Of a stretch of 64,000 bases of DNA, positions 36,645 through 45,068 are shown one piece after another (position 1 is the first letter of the stretch; every line of letters begins with the position of its first letter). The DNA is from Acidobacteriaceae bacterium (GTDB lineage Bacteria > Acidobacteriota > Terriglobia > Terriglobales > Acidobacteriaceae). The DNA lies in contig CAHJWI010000003.1 in assembly GCA_903642225.1 (NCBI GenBank), positions 81,296 to 145,295 on the forward strand, given 5' to 3'. The position numbers and the translations under genes are program-made. Under the pieces are notes generated by a model. That model was not told where the DNA came from, ran no database searches, and saw only the letters and a list, made by a program, of their open reading frames with translations.

Positions 36645-36747
36645 GGGTCAAGAATAACCCGGCATCTCCGGCATCCCGCCTGCCTAAGGGTCTGCTTGCA
36701 GACGTAGAATGGTGCAGCCCGCCGCAGCGGCGATGAGATAACCGCGA

Positions 36748-37512
36748 ATGAACACGCTTCCTCCGTCACCCACAGACATATTTGCTACACAAGCCCTTGG
36801 CAGTTCCGCGGCCCTGGCAGCGGTCTTGGACCACACATTGCTGAAGCCGGAGGCAACGCGACAGCAGGTGTTGCAGCTGTGTGCTGAGGCCGCGGAGCAC
36901 CGCTTTGCCTGCGCCATGGTCAATCCCTGCTGGGTTCCACTTGCGGTGAACGCCCTGCTCGGAACGGGTGTGCCCGTCGGCGTAGTCATCGGCTTCCCAC
37001 TCGGCGCTACCGCGACCGCGAGCAAGCTCGACGAGGCACATGCCGTAATTGCAGCAGGCGCACACGATATCGACATGGTCCTGAACATCGGGTTCCTGAA
37101 GTCAGGCATGGAGCGAGAAGTGGCCAGCGAGATACGGCAAATTGCTTTGCCTACCCATAGCAGCAGCCGCACCCTCAAGGTCATTCTGGAGACCGCCTTG
37201 CTCACGGATGACGAAAAGCACCGTGCCTCCCAGCTCGCCGTGGATGCCGGCGTCGATTTCATCAAGACCAGCACCGGCTTCTCCACCGGTGGCGCGACGG
37301 TGGACGACATCATGCTCATGCGTTCCATCGCGGGGGACCGCTGCGGCGTCAAAGCCTCGGGAGGCGTTCGCTCCCTTGCCGACACAACAATCATGCTTCG
37401 AGCCGGAGCCAATCGCATCGGTGCCAGCGCGTCTGTCCGCATCGTTGCCGAACTCAAGGCTCAGCTTGCAGGCCAGATCCTGCCTTCACCCAGCACAGGT
37501 GACTCCTACTAA
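36748..37512 (+). CDS. deoC: Deoxyribose-phosphate aldolase
   Basis: 254 residues. DeoC cleaves 2-deoxyribose-5-phosphate into acetaldehyde and glyceraldehyde-3-phosphate in deoxynucleoside catabolism. The class I aldolase core is visible: LDHTLLKPEAT, VVIGFPLGATATASKLDEAH, the proton-relay D109 in AHDIDMVLNIG, the Schiff-base lysine K173 in DFIKTSTGFSTGGAT, and K202 in GVKASGGVRS. It is divergent from the M20 gene across about 100 bases. The GAF/SpoIIE gene begins 2 bases after its stop, suggesting cotranscription. Confidence 0.96.
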   Translation: MNTLPPSPTDIFATQALGSSAALAAVLDHTLLKPEATRQQVLQLCAEAAEHRFACAMVNPCWVPLAVNALLGTGVPVGVVIGFPLGATATASKLDEAHAVIAAGAHDIDMVLNIGFLKSGMEREVASEIRQIALPTHSSSRTLKVILETALLTDDEKHRASQLAVDAGVDFIKTSTGFSTGGATVDDIMLMRSIAGDRCGVKASGGVRSLADTTIMLRAGANRIGASASVRIVAELKAQLAGQILPSPSTGDSY

Positions 37513-37514
37513 GC

Positions 37515-39464
37515 GTGAGTGACTTCACCACAGATCGCGATGTTAACATCACTTCTGACGCCAGCCCATCGGCTGCGTCAGAGGTACACGCGCCCTCGTA
37601 CGCGGTGGAGTTTGAGGGCGACTACCGGCCTGCAACCGCCAGCCGCGAGGTGACGCGAGCGCCCCGCGTCTCGATCCCTTCCACCACAACGGTCACGCCC
37701 CACGTTGATTTTCTGCTGCGACTGGCAGACGCGCTGAACAACACGCTTGACCTGCAAACGCTGATGTTGCGCGTTGCCGAACTCGTGCGCGCTGTCGTCC
37801 ATTACCGCATCTTTGCCATTCTGCTGATCAATGACCGCACCAACGAGCTGTGGATGCGCTTCCAGATTGGTCATGCACCGGAGGTGGAGCGCGCACGTAT
37901 CAAGCTGGGCCGCGGCATCGTGGGCCAGGCGGCGTCTACACGTCGCGCGGTGCTGATCGATGACGTGACGCTATCGCCGAATTACATCAATGCCAACCCC
38001 GACGTTCGCAGCGAACTCGCCGTTCCGCTCATCATCAAGAATCGTGTCATCGGCGTCATCGATCTTGAGTCCGAAGAGATCGCCGCTTTTACCGCAGACC
38101 AGCAGCGCCTGCTTGAACTGACGGCATCGCGCATGGCCGTTGCGGTCGAGAACGCACGCCTCTACACCCGCGTCAGCCGGCAGGCCCAGATCCTGACTGT
38201 GCTCGCTGAGATCAGCAAGGAGATCACCAGCATTTTGGATCTGGACGATTTGCTGGAGCGGATCGGAACCCTGCTCAAGCGCGTCGTTGACTTTCAGATG
38301 TTTACCATCCTGCTGTGGTCCGACCGTACCCAGCAGTTCGAACACCGATTTTCGACAAGATTTGGGGAACGCGTTCGCCGCGAACGTGGTGCCGTGTACG
38401 GGGTTGGTCTCATCGGCTCGGCCGCTCAACTGCGTCAGCCCGTGCTTGCACCTGACGTTCGCAAAGATCCGCGCTATATCGCCGTAAATGCTGATGTGCG
38501 CAGCGAGCTTGCGGTGCCGCTGCTGTACAAGGGCCGTGTGACGGGTGTGCTTGACCTGGAGCATACGCGCGTTAACTACTACAACGAAGACCACCAGAAA
38601 ACGCTGACCACGCTCGCCGGCCAGATTGCCATTGCCATTGCGAATGCTGGTCTTTATGCAAGGATCTTCGAGGAAGAGCAGCGGTTGGAGCGCGACCTCG
38701 ATATGGCGCGGGAGGTGCAGCTGCGCCTGTTGCCGCCAGCACCCGCGCCGCTGCCGCACGCGGAGTTTGCCTCCCGCTTTCTGCCCGCACGTTCCATTGG
38801 TGGCGACGTGTACGACTTTATCCCCTACGGTGAGGGCAAGGTCGCGATTGCACTGGGCGACGTCAGCGGCAAGGCGGCGCCGGCAGCACTATATGCCGCG
38901 TTGGTCACAGGCATTCTGCGATCTCTTGCGGTGCTTCGCCTTCCACCAGCGGCCATGCTTGCCGAACTGAACACGCAGTTGCAGGAGCGCAAGCTCGACG
39001 GCCAGTACGTGACTATGCTGTTCGCTGTGTGGAACGACGCTGACCGCACGCTGCAGATTGCCAACGCCGGCAGCATTCAACCCATGCTGGTGACCGACCG
39101 CGACATCGCAGGCATTGCACCCTTCGGCCTGCATGCGAGCAGCGATACGCAGCACAATCGCCATGTGCATGAGATACGCGCCGAAGGTTTTCCACTCGGC
39201 CTTTTTCCAAATGCCACCTATGAGGATTACACGCTGGCGACTGGCCCTGGCGACCTGCTCGTCTTCTTCTCCGACGGCATCGCCGACGCCGAGAACCAGA
39301 TTCACGATATGTTCGGCACAGAACGCCTTTGCAGTTTGCTGCAATACGCAGAAACCACTACCGCCGAAGAAACCGTTCGCGGGATCTTGGCGGCCGTGAA
39401 CACCTTCCAGGCGGGGACGGAGCACTTCGACGACGAAACGCTCGTCATTCTTCGTGTGCTGTAG
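37515..39464 (+). CDS. GAF-GAF-SpoIIE (RsbU-type) serine phosphatase
   Basis: 649 residues from a GTG, 2 bases after deoC. An acidic, disordered N-terminus (1-60) precedes two GAF domains (about 75-225 and 235-385), with typical LGRGIVGQAASTRRAVLIDDV, SELAVPLIIKNRVIGVIDLES and SELAVPLLYKGRVTGVLDLEH. A short helix (EEQRLERDLDMAREVQLRLLPP) links to a PP2C-like SpoIIE domain (about 420-648) with RSIGGDVYDFI, VAIALGDVSGKAAPAALYAAL, GDLLVFFSDGIADAEN and the C-terminal DDETLVILRV. Such proteins dephosphorylate anti-anti-sigma factors; no partner kinase or STAS protein is encoded nearby. The GAF ligand is unknown. Confidence 0.93.
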   Translation: MSDFTTDRDVNITSDASPSAASEVHAPSYAVEFEGDYRPATASREVTRAPRVSIPSTTTVTPHVDFLLRLADALNNTLDLQTLMLRVAELVRAVVHYRIFAILLINDRTNELWMRFQIGHAPEVERARIKLGRGIVGQAASTRRAVLIDDVTLSPNYINANPDVRSELAVPLIIKNRVIGVIDLESEEIAAFTADQQRLLELTASRMAVAVENARLYTRVSRQAQILTVLAEISKEITSILDLDDLLERIGTLLKRVVDFQMFTILLWSDRTQQFEHRFSTRFGERVRRERGAVYGVGLIGSAAQLRQPVLAPDVRKDPRYIAVNADVRSELAVPLLYKGRVTGVLDLEHTRVNYYNEDHQKTLTTLAGQIAIAIANAGLYARIFEEEQRLERDLDMAREVQLRLLPPAPAPLPHAEFASRFLPARSIGGDVYDFIPYGEGKVAIALGDVSGKAAPAALYAALVTGILRSLAVLRLPPAAMLAELNTQLQERKLDGQYVTMLFAVWNDADRTLQIANAGSIQPMLVTDRDIAGIAPFGLHASSDTQHNRHVHEIRAEGFPLGLFPNATYEDYTLATGPGDLLVFFSDGIADAENQIHDMFGTERLCSLLQYAETTTAEETVRGILAAVNTFQAGTEHFDDETLVILRVL

Positions 39465-39481
39465 CTGCTGGTCTGGGCGAG

Positions 39482-40504
39482 TCACTCCGGCCAGGTTGTG
39501 TGCGCGTTGGCCCAGTCCCGTGCGTGATCAAACCGGTCCCGGTCACCCCATACCTTCTGCGACCACTGCGATCCCAGCGCAGTGAATAGCGGCAGCGCTA
39601 CTGCACGGTCCCGGAGGAAGTACGCCAGCAATGCCAGCTGGTTTGTGAACCGCCGATCCGATCCGTATTCCGTAGTCAGGGCAGCGTACCCTCGCTGCAC
39701 TCGAGGCCAATCCAGTTCCTTGGCAAGCGTGTTCCCTGGGCCGAATCCTACCAGCGTTGCTGCGAGGCGGAAATACAGCGCATCACCCGCGCCTGCACCT
39801 GCACGATCCGCGGCCTCCTTCGCGTATGCCGCTGCCTCTCCGGGCGCGCCGTACCATTTGGGCTTCAAGAAGTTTGCATATTCCTGCTGCAGGTAGAAGT
39901 ACCCGGCATCGAGGGCGATTCCACGCTCCATAACCGCCTTCTCCCGGTCCGGCTCCCAGCCCTGCGCAAGGCCCACCGTCATCATGGAACTGAACCACTG
40001 CGGGCACATGGGAGCCATCGACTCCGACCCGTGCAAGACCGCCTCTGCTTCCTGGATTCGCTGCTGAAAGAGCGGCCAGCGGTCTTTTGGGACGTCGTCT
40101 GCGAAGCTTTTGCCACGCGCAACCCACGCCCAACGCGTGAGGCTGGTTGCAAGTGCCACTCGAGCCGTGACCGACTTTGGGCTTGCCACCATCCACTCAC
40201 GCAGCAGGTTCAGGTGCGCAACGGTGTCAGGCTCCGTCCTCTCCGGACGGTCTAGCGCGCCATAGAACTGGTGCAGTCGCCACGCTCCGCCATGCGATCG
40301 TGTGCGGTCACGGCGCAGCTGGTCTGCGAGCGCATCCAGGTCTGCAAACCTGCGTTCCACCAGCATTGTCGCCACGCGCACGGCAAAGCTGCCGTCCGCT
40401 GCGTCGACCTCGGTTTCCGCGTCCGGAACCGCAGCGGGTGCCTGTGCACGCGCACTGCCGCCCAGAAGCGTTACGGCCAGAATCACAGCTGACAGTCTTC
40501 GCAT
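39482..40504 (-). CDS. Secreted DUF4034 domain protein
   Basis: 340 residues with a signal peptide (AVILAVTLLGGSARAQ, cleavage about residue 20). The middle (MLVERRFADLDALADQLRRDRTR, WRLHQFYGAL, LREWMVASPKSVTARVALA, RWAWVARGKSF) fits the DUF4034 helical repeat architecture found in secreted proteins. The late KAVMERGIALDAGYFYLQQEYANFLKPKWYG block is TPR-like. No enzymatic motif is seen. It is convergent with the GAF/SpoIIE gene and divergent from aroA. Confidence 0.78.
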   Translation of the reverse strand: MRRLSAVILAVTLLGGSARAQAPAAVPDAETEVDAADGSFAVRVATMLVERRFADLDALADQLRRDRTRSHGGAWRLHQFYGALDRPERTEPDTVAHLNLLREWMVASPKSVTARVALATSLTRWAWVARGKSFADDVPKDRWPLFQQRIQEAEAVLHGSESMAPMCPQWFSSMMTVGLAQGWEPDREKAVMERGIALDAGYFYLQQEYANFLKPKWYGAPGEAAAYAKEAADRAGAGAGDALYFRLAATLVGFGPGNTLAKELDWPRVQRGYAALTTEYGSDRRFTNQLALLAYFLRDRAVALPLFTALGSQWSQKVWGDRDRFDHARDWANAHTTWPE

Positions 40505-40736
40505 CGATTCCCTCCGCCAACGTTTTAAGTTATCGCGTAGCGGTTCCTAAGAAAGAGGATATGTTCCGCTCCGGTTGCCAGTGCAGAAGTCATACCGTGT
40601 GCCGCGGGCCTGGTACGCTCGCCCGCGCCCGTTCGGAAGGTACTCGCAAGCTATGCTGCTGTAAACGCTGCGAAGCTACGCGCTGAGAGGCGGAGAGTCA
40701 AGCACGATCTGCAGGGATGCTTCAGCATCGGAGTAT

Positions 40737-40774
40737 TCGGGGCGGTGTTAATCACTCGGGGCGGTGTTAATCGC
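40737..40774. repeat. Two tandem 19-bp repeats upstream of aroA
   Basis: TCGGGGCGGTGTTAATCAC (40737-40755) is followed directly by TCGGGGCGGTGTTAATCGC (40756-40774), 18 of 19 identical, ending 20 bases before the aroA start. They could be a double operator site or a chance duplication. The rest of 40505-40793 shows no convincing gene. Confidence 0.7.
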
Positions 40775-40793
40775 TGCGGTACCCTATTAAAGC

Positions 40794-42080
40794 ATGCAGC
40801 ACACTGAAGTCATCTCCCCCGCGCGCACGGTGCGCGGCAGCGTTCTTCTCCCTGGCGACAAGAGCATCTCTCACCGCTATGCCATGCTCGCCGGCCTTGC
40901 CCACGGCACGTCGCGTATCAGCAACTTCTCAACGGGGGCTGACCCGCACAGCTCACTGGCCTGTATGGCCCAGCTGGGTGCAACCGTTGATAAGGACGGC
41001 GGCACGATCGCGGTTACCGGCGCAAGCGGCAGATTTCATCAGCCGGCGGATGCGCTTGATTGCGGCAACTCCGGCAGCACCATGCGCATGCTCGCCGGCC
41101 TGGTTGCACCGCACAACGGAGACTTCACCTTTGTCGGTGATGCGTCGCTCACGAAGCGGCCCATGGAGCGCATTCGCGGACCGCTGACCGCGATGGGTGC
41201 ACGCATCGACCTGACGGAAGGCCACGCGCCGATGACCGTGCATGGTGGCCCGCTTACCGCGATCGCCTTCGACGCACCTATTGCCTCTGCCCAGGTCAAG
41301 ACCGCTATCCTCTTTGCCGGCCTGCAGGCCAGCGGCACCACGGAGCTCAAGGAAGCCGTGCGCACACGCGATCATTCCGAGCACGCCCTGCGGGCCTTTG
41401 GCGCAGACCTTGACGGCGACCGAGATGGCATCCGCATCGTCGGCGGCCAGCAGTTGAAGGCCGTCGACCTGACCGTGCCCGGCGATCTCAGCTCCGCGGC
41501 GTTTTTCCTGTGTGCCGCCGCCCTCTTCCCGGATTCCCAGATCGTCTTCGACGGCCTCGGCATGAATCCGTCCCGCGCTGCCCTGCTCGACGTCATGGTT
41601 GCACTCGGCCTCAAAATTCAGGTGCTCAACCTGGAAGAAGCCCACGGCGAACTTACCGGCACGGTCCAGGCAAACGGTAGTTCTACCCTGAAGGGCATGA
41701 CCATTAGCGGTGCGCTCACTGCTGCCCTGATCGACGAGCTGCCTGTCCTCGCGGCCATCGCCCCCTTCACACGCGACGGCATTACGATCCGCGATGCCTC
41801 AGAACTTCGCGTGAAAGAGTCCGACCGCATCGCCCTCGTCGTCCAGAACCTTCGCAGTATGGGTGCAGAAGTCACAGAACAGGCAGACGGCATGAGCATT
41901 CCCGGCGGGCAGGCTCTGCACGGTGGTGTGATTGATTCGGGCGACGACCACCGTATCGCCATGGCCTTCTCCATTGCCGCCCTGCGCGCCACCGGTGACA
42001 CCATGATCCAGGGCGCGGAAGCTGCGGCCATCAGCTTTCCGGAGTTCTTCACCCTTCTCCGCCACATCTCCCAAAGCTAG
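40794..42080 (+). CDS. aroA: 3-phosphoshikimate 1-carboxyvinyltransferase (EPSP synthase)
   Basis: 428 residues, normal for AroA, which joins PEP to shikimate-3-phosphate in chorismate synthesis. Visible motifs are LLPGDKSISHRYAMLAGLA (K23), GNSGSTMRMLAGLVA, DASLTKRPMERI, VKTAILFAGLQASGTT, DLSSAAFFLCAAAL, IDELPVLAAIAPF, SELRVKESDRIA and GDDHRIAMAFSIAAL. It stands alone as an aromatic pathway gene here. Two tandem 19-bp repeats end just before its start. Confidence 0.97.
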   Translation: MQHTEVISPARTVRGSVLLPGDKSISHRYAMLAGLAHGTSRISNFSTGADPHSSLACMAQLGATVDKDGGTIAVTGASGRFHQPADALDCGNSGSTMRMLAGLVAPHNGDFTFVGDASLTKRPMERIRGPLTAMGARIDLTEGHAPMTVHGGPLTAIAFDAPIASAQVKTAILFAGLQASGTTELKEAVRTRDHSEHALRAFGADLDGDRDGIRIVGGQQLKAVDLTVPGDLSSAAFFLCAAALFPDSQIVFDGLGMNPSRAALLDVMVALGLKIQVLNLEEAHGELTGTVQANGSSTLKGMTISGALTAALIDELPVLAAIAPFTRDGITIRDASELRVKESDRIALVVQNLRSMGAEVTEQADGMSIPGGQALHGGVIDSGDDHRIAMAFSIAALRATGDTMIQGAEAAAISFPEFFTLLRHISQS

Positions 42081-42125
42081 CGGTCACGCTTGTGCTTCCA
42101 TGCCAATTCCGGTCTTGAAACAACG

Positions 42126-43295
42126 ATGACGACACACCGCCTACGGACCACACTCAGCCTGGTGCTGGTCCTTGTCTGCTTCTGCCTTTGCGTGCGCCGC
42201 GCACCTGCCCAGATCACCCCGCTTCAGCCAGGCAAGCGGGCCCGCGTCATCGTCTTCGTCCACGGTTTGCACGGCGACCGCACCTCATGGCGCGCTGCCA
42301 ATGGCACGTACTGGCCGGACTTGATGAAGGCAGACCCTCGCTTTGCCTACTCCGACGTTGTCGTCGCGCAATACCCTTCGCCACCGTCCGGCGGCAAAAG
42401 CTCCAGCCTCCAGCTTTCCGAAATCCTTTGGGCGAACCTTCGGCAGGACCACGTCTGGGAGCATCGCGAGATTGTTTTCGTGGCTCACAGTTTAGGCGGC
42501 ATCCTGGTGGAAGAGATGCTGCTACGGCACCCGACAGACGCGGCCCGAGTAAAGTTCATCGTCTCCTACGGCACGCCGCATGAGGGTTCGACCGTTGCCC
42601 GCATAGCCTCCTTTTACGACAAGGACCCGTTGCTGAACGACCTGAGCGATGCTGGCAGCAATATCTTTCTTTCAAACCTTGAAAGCACCTGGCGCGGCAG
42701 TCCGCAGGTGAACGGGATCCACCGCTTCTGCGCCTATGAGACTGAGGATACTCAGCCGGAAGACGGCTGGATGCGTTACCTGCGACCGCACACCCGCGTT
42801 GTGAGCTACTTCAGCGCGACCTACGGCTGTGATGTGACTACGCCGCCGCAGGCAGTTCACGCTGACCACATCCACATGATCAAGCCGGCCAATCGTACCG
42901 ACGCCGCGTATGACTTCTTTCGCCGCGTGTATCGCGACAACCCCATTACGGAGCACCAGACCGTTACCCGTGAGGCAGTAGTTGCCGGCCTGACAGCGGC
43001 GTGCAACCAGGAGAACCGCAACCCCGACCTGCACGTCCCCGTCGCACTCGACAGCACACTCCATGAAAAAGTTCGCTCCGCCGCAGCCTTCCTTGTGGAC
43101 ACGGTCGACATTCGCGACATCGATCCCAATCCACCGGTCGTTACACGCATAGGCAGCGACGGTGCCGCCCATGTCAGCTACGGCTTTAAGGGTCCTGGCA
43201 AAACCGTACTCGTCTGCGTCAACACGGGCCGCGCCACTCTGAAGGTTGAATTCACCATTGACCAGGAAGTGCCCATTCGCGAACCGGGCAATTAG
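42126..43295 (+). CDS. Secreted alpha/beta hydrolase (lipase/PGAP1-like)
   Basis: 389 residues from the ATG at 42126 (a TTG at 42090 is in frame). A signal peptide (LSLVLVLVCFCLCVRRAPAQ) leads to an alpha/beta hydrolase domain: VIVFVHGLHGDRTSWRAANG (oxyanion region), the nucleophile elbow IVFVAHSLGGILVEEML (Ser in HSLGG), VSYGTPHEGST and a histidine in HADHIHMIKPAN. This resembles PGAP1-like or triacylglycerol lipases. The C-terminal about 110 residues (ITEHQTVTREAVV to the end) form an extra beta-rich domain. The substrate is unknown. Confidence 0.85.
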   Translation: MTTHRLRTTLSLVLVLVCFCLCVRRAPAQITPLQPGKRARVIVFVHGLHGDRTSWRAANGTYWPDLMKADPRFAYSDVVVAQYPSPPSGGKSSSLQLSEILWANLRQDHVWEHREIVFVAHSLGGILVEEMLLRHPTDAARVKFIVSYGTPHEGSTVARIASFYDKDPLLNDLSDAGSNIFLSNLESTWRGSPQVNGIHRFCAYETEDTQPEDGWMRYLRPHTRVVSYFSATYGCDVTTPPQAVHADHIHMIKPANRTDAAYDFFRRVYRDNPITEHQTVTREAVVAGLTAACNQENRNPDLHVPVALDSTLHEKVRSAAAFLVDTVDIRDIDPNPPVVTRIGSDGAAHVSYGFKGPGKTVLVCVNTGRATLKVEFTIDQEVPIREPGN

Positions 43296-43318
43296 CACCT
43301 ACTTGAGAAAGATGTGCG

Positions 43319-43346
43319 CCCCATGTCTGAATTCTGAAACATGGGT
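43319..43346. terminator. Weak inverted repeat between convergent genes
   Basis: CCCATGT (43320-43326) and ACATGGG (43339-43345) pair with a 12-nt loop between two convergent genes. There is no T tract, so termination is only suggested by position. Confidence 0.25.
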
Positions 43347-43362
43347 TCAGCAGCCCGCCCCC

Positions 43363-44424
43363 CTACGGCCGACCCAGCAGCTCCGCTACTGCATGCAAGA
43401 CCTCTGCCACGCTTACCTCGTCAATCACGTAGTCTTCCGGCGCGGGCGGTAGGAAGTCCCGATTCTTAAGAATCCGATACCGGGGATTGCCGACCGGCAG
43501 CCACTCATGCGCCGGCGACCACGCCGGTGCAATCACTACCGCCGGCAGGCCCACGGCACGCGCCACGTGCAGCGGCCCCGTGTCCAGCACAACGCCCAGG
43601 TCGCAACCCGCCAGCACCGCCGCAAGCTCCTGGATCGTCGTCCGCCCCGCAATGCTGGTGGTTGAGAAACCGATCTGCGTCCGCAGGTCATCGATCGCTT
43701 TCGCCTCTTCAGCAGTCCCCACAAAGATCAACTGCGCACCGTACTGCTCGCGCAGCCCGTGCGCCAGCTCCACCCAACGCTCCGGTCGCCACTTCTTGAA
43801 CTGTGTCACAGAGGTTTGTGTGGCAAGTGCAATGCGAGGACTGTCACAAAGAGGCAGAAGCAACGATTCTGCGAAGTCGACGCCACGCACCGGGTAGATA
43901 CGCGGCTCTCGCGAGGCCGGCAGCGCTGCCGTGGACGAGGCAATGGGAAGCAGCCGCAGGTTGTTTTCGATCTGGCTCAAAGCAGGGTTCCAATGCACGT
44001 GCTCATGCAACAGATTGCCATGCACCGCAAATCCTATCCGCCGCGAGGGCCCGGCCAGCAACGCAGCCAGCGTGATCTTTGTGCGCTCGTTGCCGGTACT
44101 CAGCAATGTGGTCCAAGGCTGCCCGTCAAACAGCGACGCACCGCGGAGCGCCCGCACCGCTCCGGTGAGATCTTTCAGCGGATTCGGCGTGAGCACGGTG
44201 CGTTCTATGTGTGGGTTCCCTTCCCATACCTGGGCCGCCATGCCACCAGAGGCCATGATGATGCGCGCGTCAGGCTCAGCCGCCTTCAGTGCCTCCACCA
44301 GCGGCGTCGCGTGCACCACCGTGCCCAATGCCGACTGGTATTGCAACAGCAAATAGTTGTCGTTCCGCCGAAGCGCGCCGGGCCGCACCAGCCGCTCCGC
44401 AAAGCTAAAGACTCCAGAGATCAC
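43363..44424 (-). CDS. Glycosyltransferase family 9 (heptosyltransferase-like)
   Basis: 353 residues. GT9 enzymes transfer heptose or related sugars to LPS core in the cytoplasm. The GT-B fold is apparent: N-terminal YLLLQYQSALGTVVHATPLVEAL, ARIIMASGGMA, then the nucleotide-binding half with IALATQTSVTQFKKWRPERWVELAHGL, LIFVGTAEEAKAIDDL, and the conserved VLAGCDLGVVLDTGPLHVARAVGLPAVVI (D-x-G-x-x-H). The sugar donor and acceptor cannot be told from the sequence. It is upstream of nothing obvious on its strand; the bifunctional nuclease gene is 58 bases upstream. Confidence 0.9.
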   Translation of the reverse strand: MISGVFSFAERLVRPGALRRNDNYLLLQYQSALGTVVHATPLVEALKAAEPDARIIMASGGMAAQVWEGNPHIERTVLTPNPLKDLTGAVRALRGASLFDGQPWTTLLSTGNERTKITLAALLAGPSRRIGFAVHGNLLHEHVHWNPALSQIENNLRLLPIASSTAALPASREPRIYPVRGVDFAESLLLPLCDSPRIALATQTSVTQFKKWRPERWVELAHGLREQYGAQLIFVGTAEEAKAIDDLRTQIGFSTTSIAGRTTIQELAAVLAGCDLGVVLDTGPLHVARAVGLPAVVIAPAWSPAHEWLPVGNPRYRILKNRDFLPPAPEDYVIDEVSVAEVLHAVAELLGRP

Positions 44425-44482
44425 TCTTCCAGCATAGCGAACAGCAGGTCGTATGCAGCGGCGTCACGACGCCGAGGCCGAC

Positions 44483-45010
44483 TTACATCTTGTATTTGCC
44501 CAGGTCGTCGTCGTTCAGGTTTTCCAACCAGCGCTTCAATTCTCCGCTGCTTGCTGTGGAGTTGCCGTTCGCGTTCAATCGCGCGTTTTCCATGACGGCG
44601 CGGCTCACGTAAATCGGGCAATCCGCACGCATCGCCAGCGCCAGAGCGTCGCTCGGCCGGGCGTCCAGTGTCATGGTCTCCCCACCACGATTAAGCCATA
44701 TAACGGCGTAGAAGGTATCGTCCTTCAACTCGCTCACTACAACGCGCGTCACCTGCGTATCGAAGCCACGCAGCACGTTGCGGAGCAGATCGTGCGTCAT
44801 GGGACGGGGTGTGGTGGTCTTTTCGATTTCAAGCGCGATTGCGTTGGCCTCAAAAATTCCTACCCAAATGGGTAGAACGCCGTCACCTGCAATGTCCTTC
44901 AGCACAATCATCGGCATGCTCGTTACAGGGTCCATCATCAGGCCCCTGATACGAACCTCTACCTCGTCCGCTTCTTCATGTTCCTGCTTGCGATCCATTC
45001 CAACGTCCAT
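44483..45010 (-). CDS. Bifunctional nuclease family protein (DUF151)
   Basis: 175 residues from the ATG at 45010 (an ATG at 44998 is equally possible). The BFN/DUF151 domain is visible as VRIRGLMMDPVTSMPMIVLKD, VLPIWVGIFEANAIALEIEK, PRPMTHDLLRNVL, TQVTRVVVSELKDDTFYAVI and LDARPSDALALAMRADCPIYVS. Family members were named for nuclease activity in plants, and bacterial ones are mostly uncharacterised. The C-terminus adds a short helix (SGELKRWLENLNDDDLGKYKM). It follows miaB by 58 bases on the same strand. Confidence 0.93.
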   Translation of the reverse strand: MDVGMDRKQEHEEADEVEVRIRGLMMDPVTSMPMIVLKDIAGDGVLPIWVGIFEANAIALEIEKTTTPRPMTHDLLRNVLRGFDTQVTRVVVSELKDDTFYAVIWLNRGGETMTLDARPSDALALAMRADCPIYVSRAVMENARLNANGNSTASSGELKRWLENLNDDDLGKYKM

Positions 45011-45068
45011 TCCGGTGAAGCAACAACCATCTGCTCTAATCTTTCAACGAGAAAATTCACATCTGCGC

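Noticed and set aside
40561..40689. Cysteine-rich frame of about 42 residues before aroA
   Set aside because: Seven cysteines are eye-catching, but there is no family match and the codon use does not resemble neighbouring genes; the ribosome-binding site is poorly spaced.
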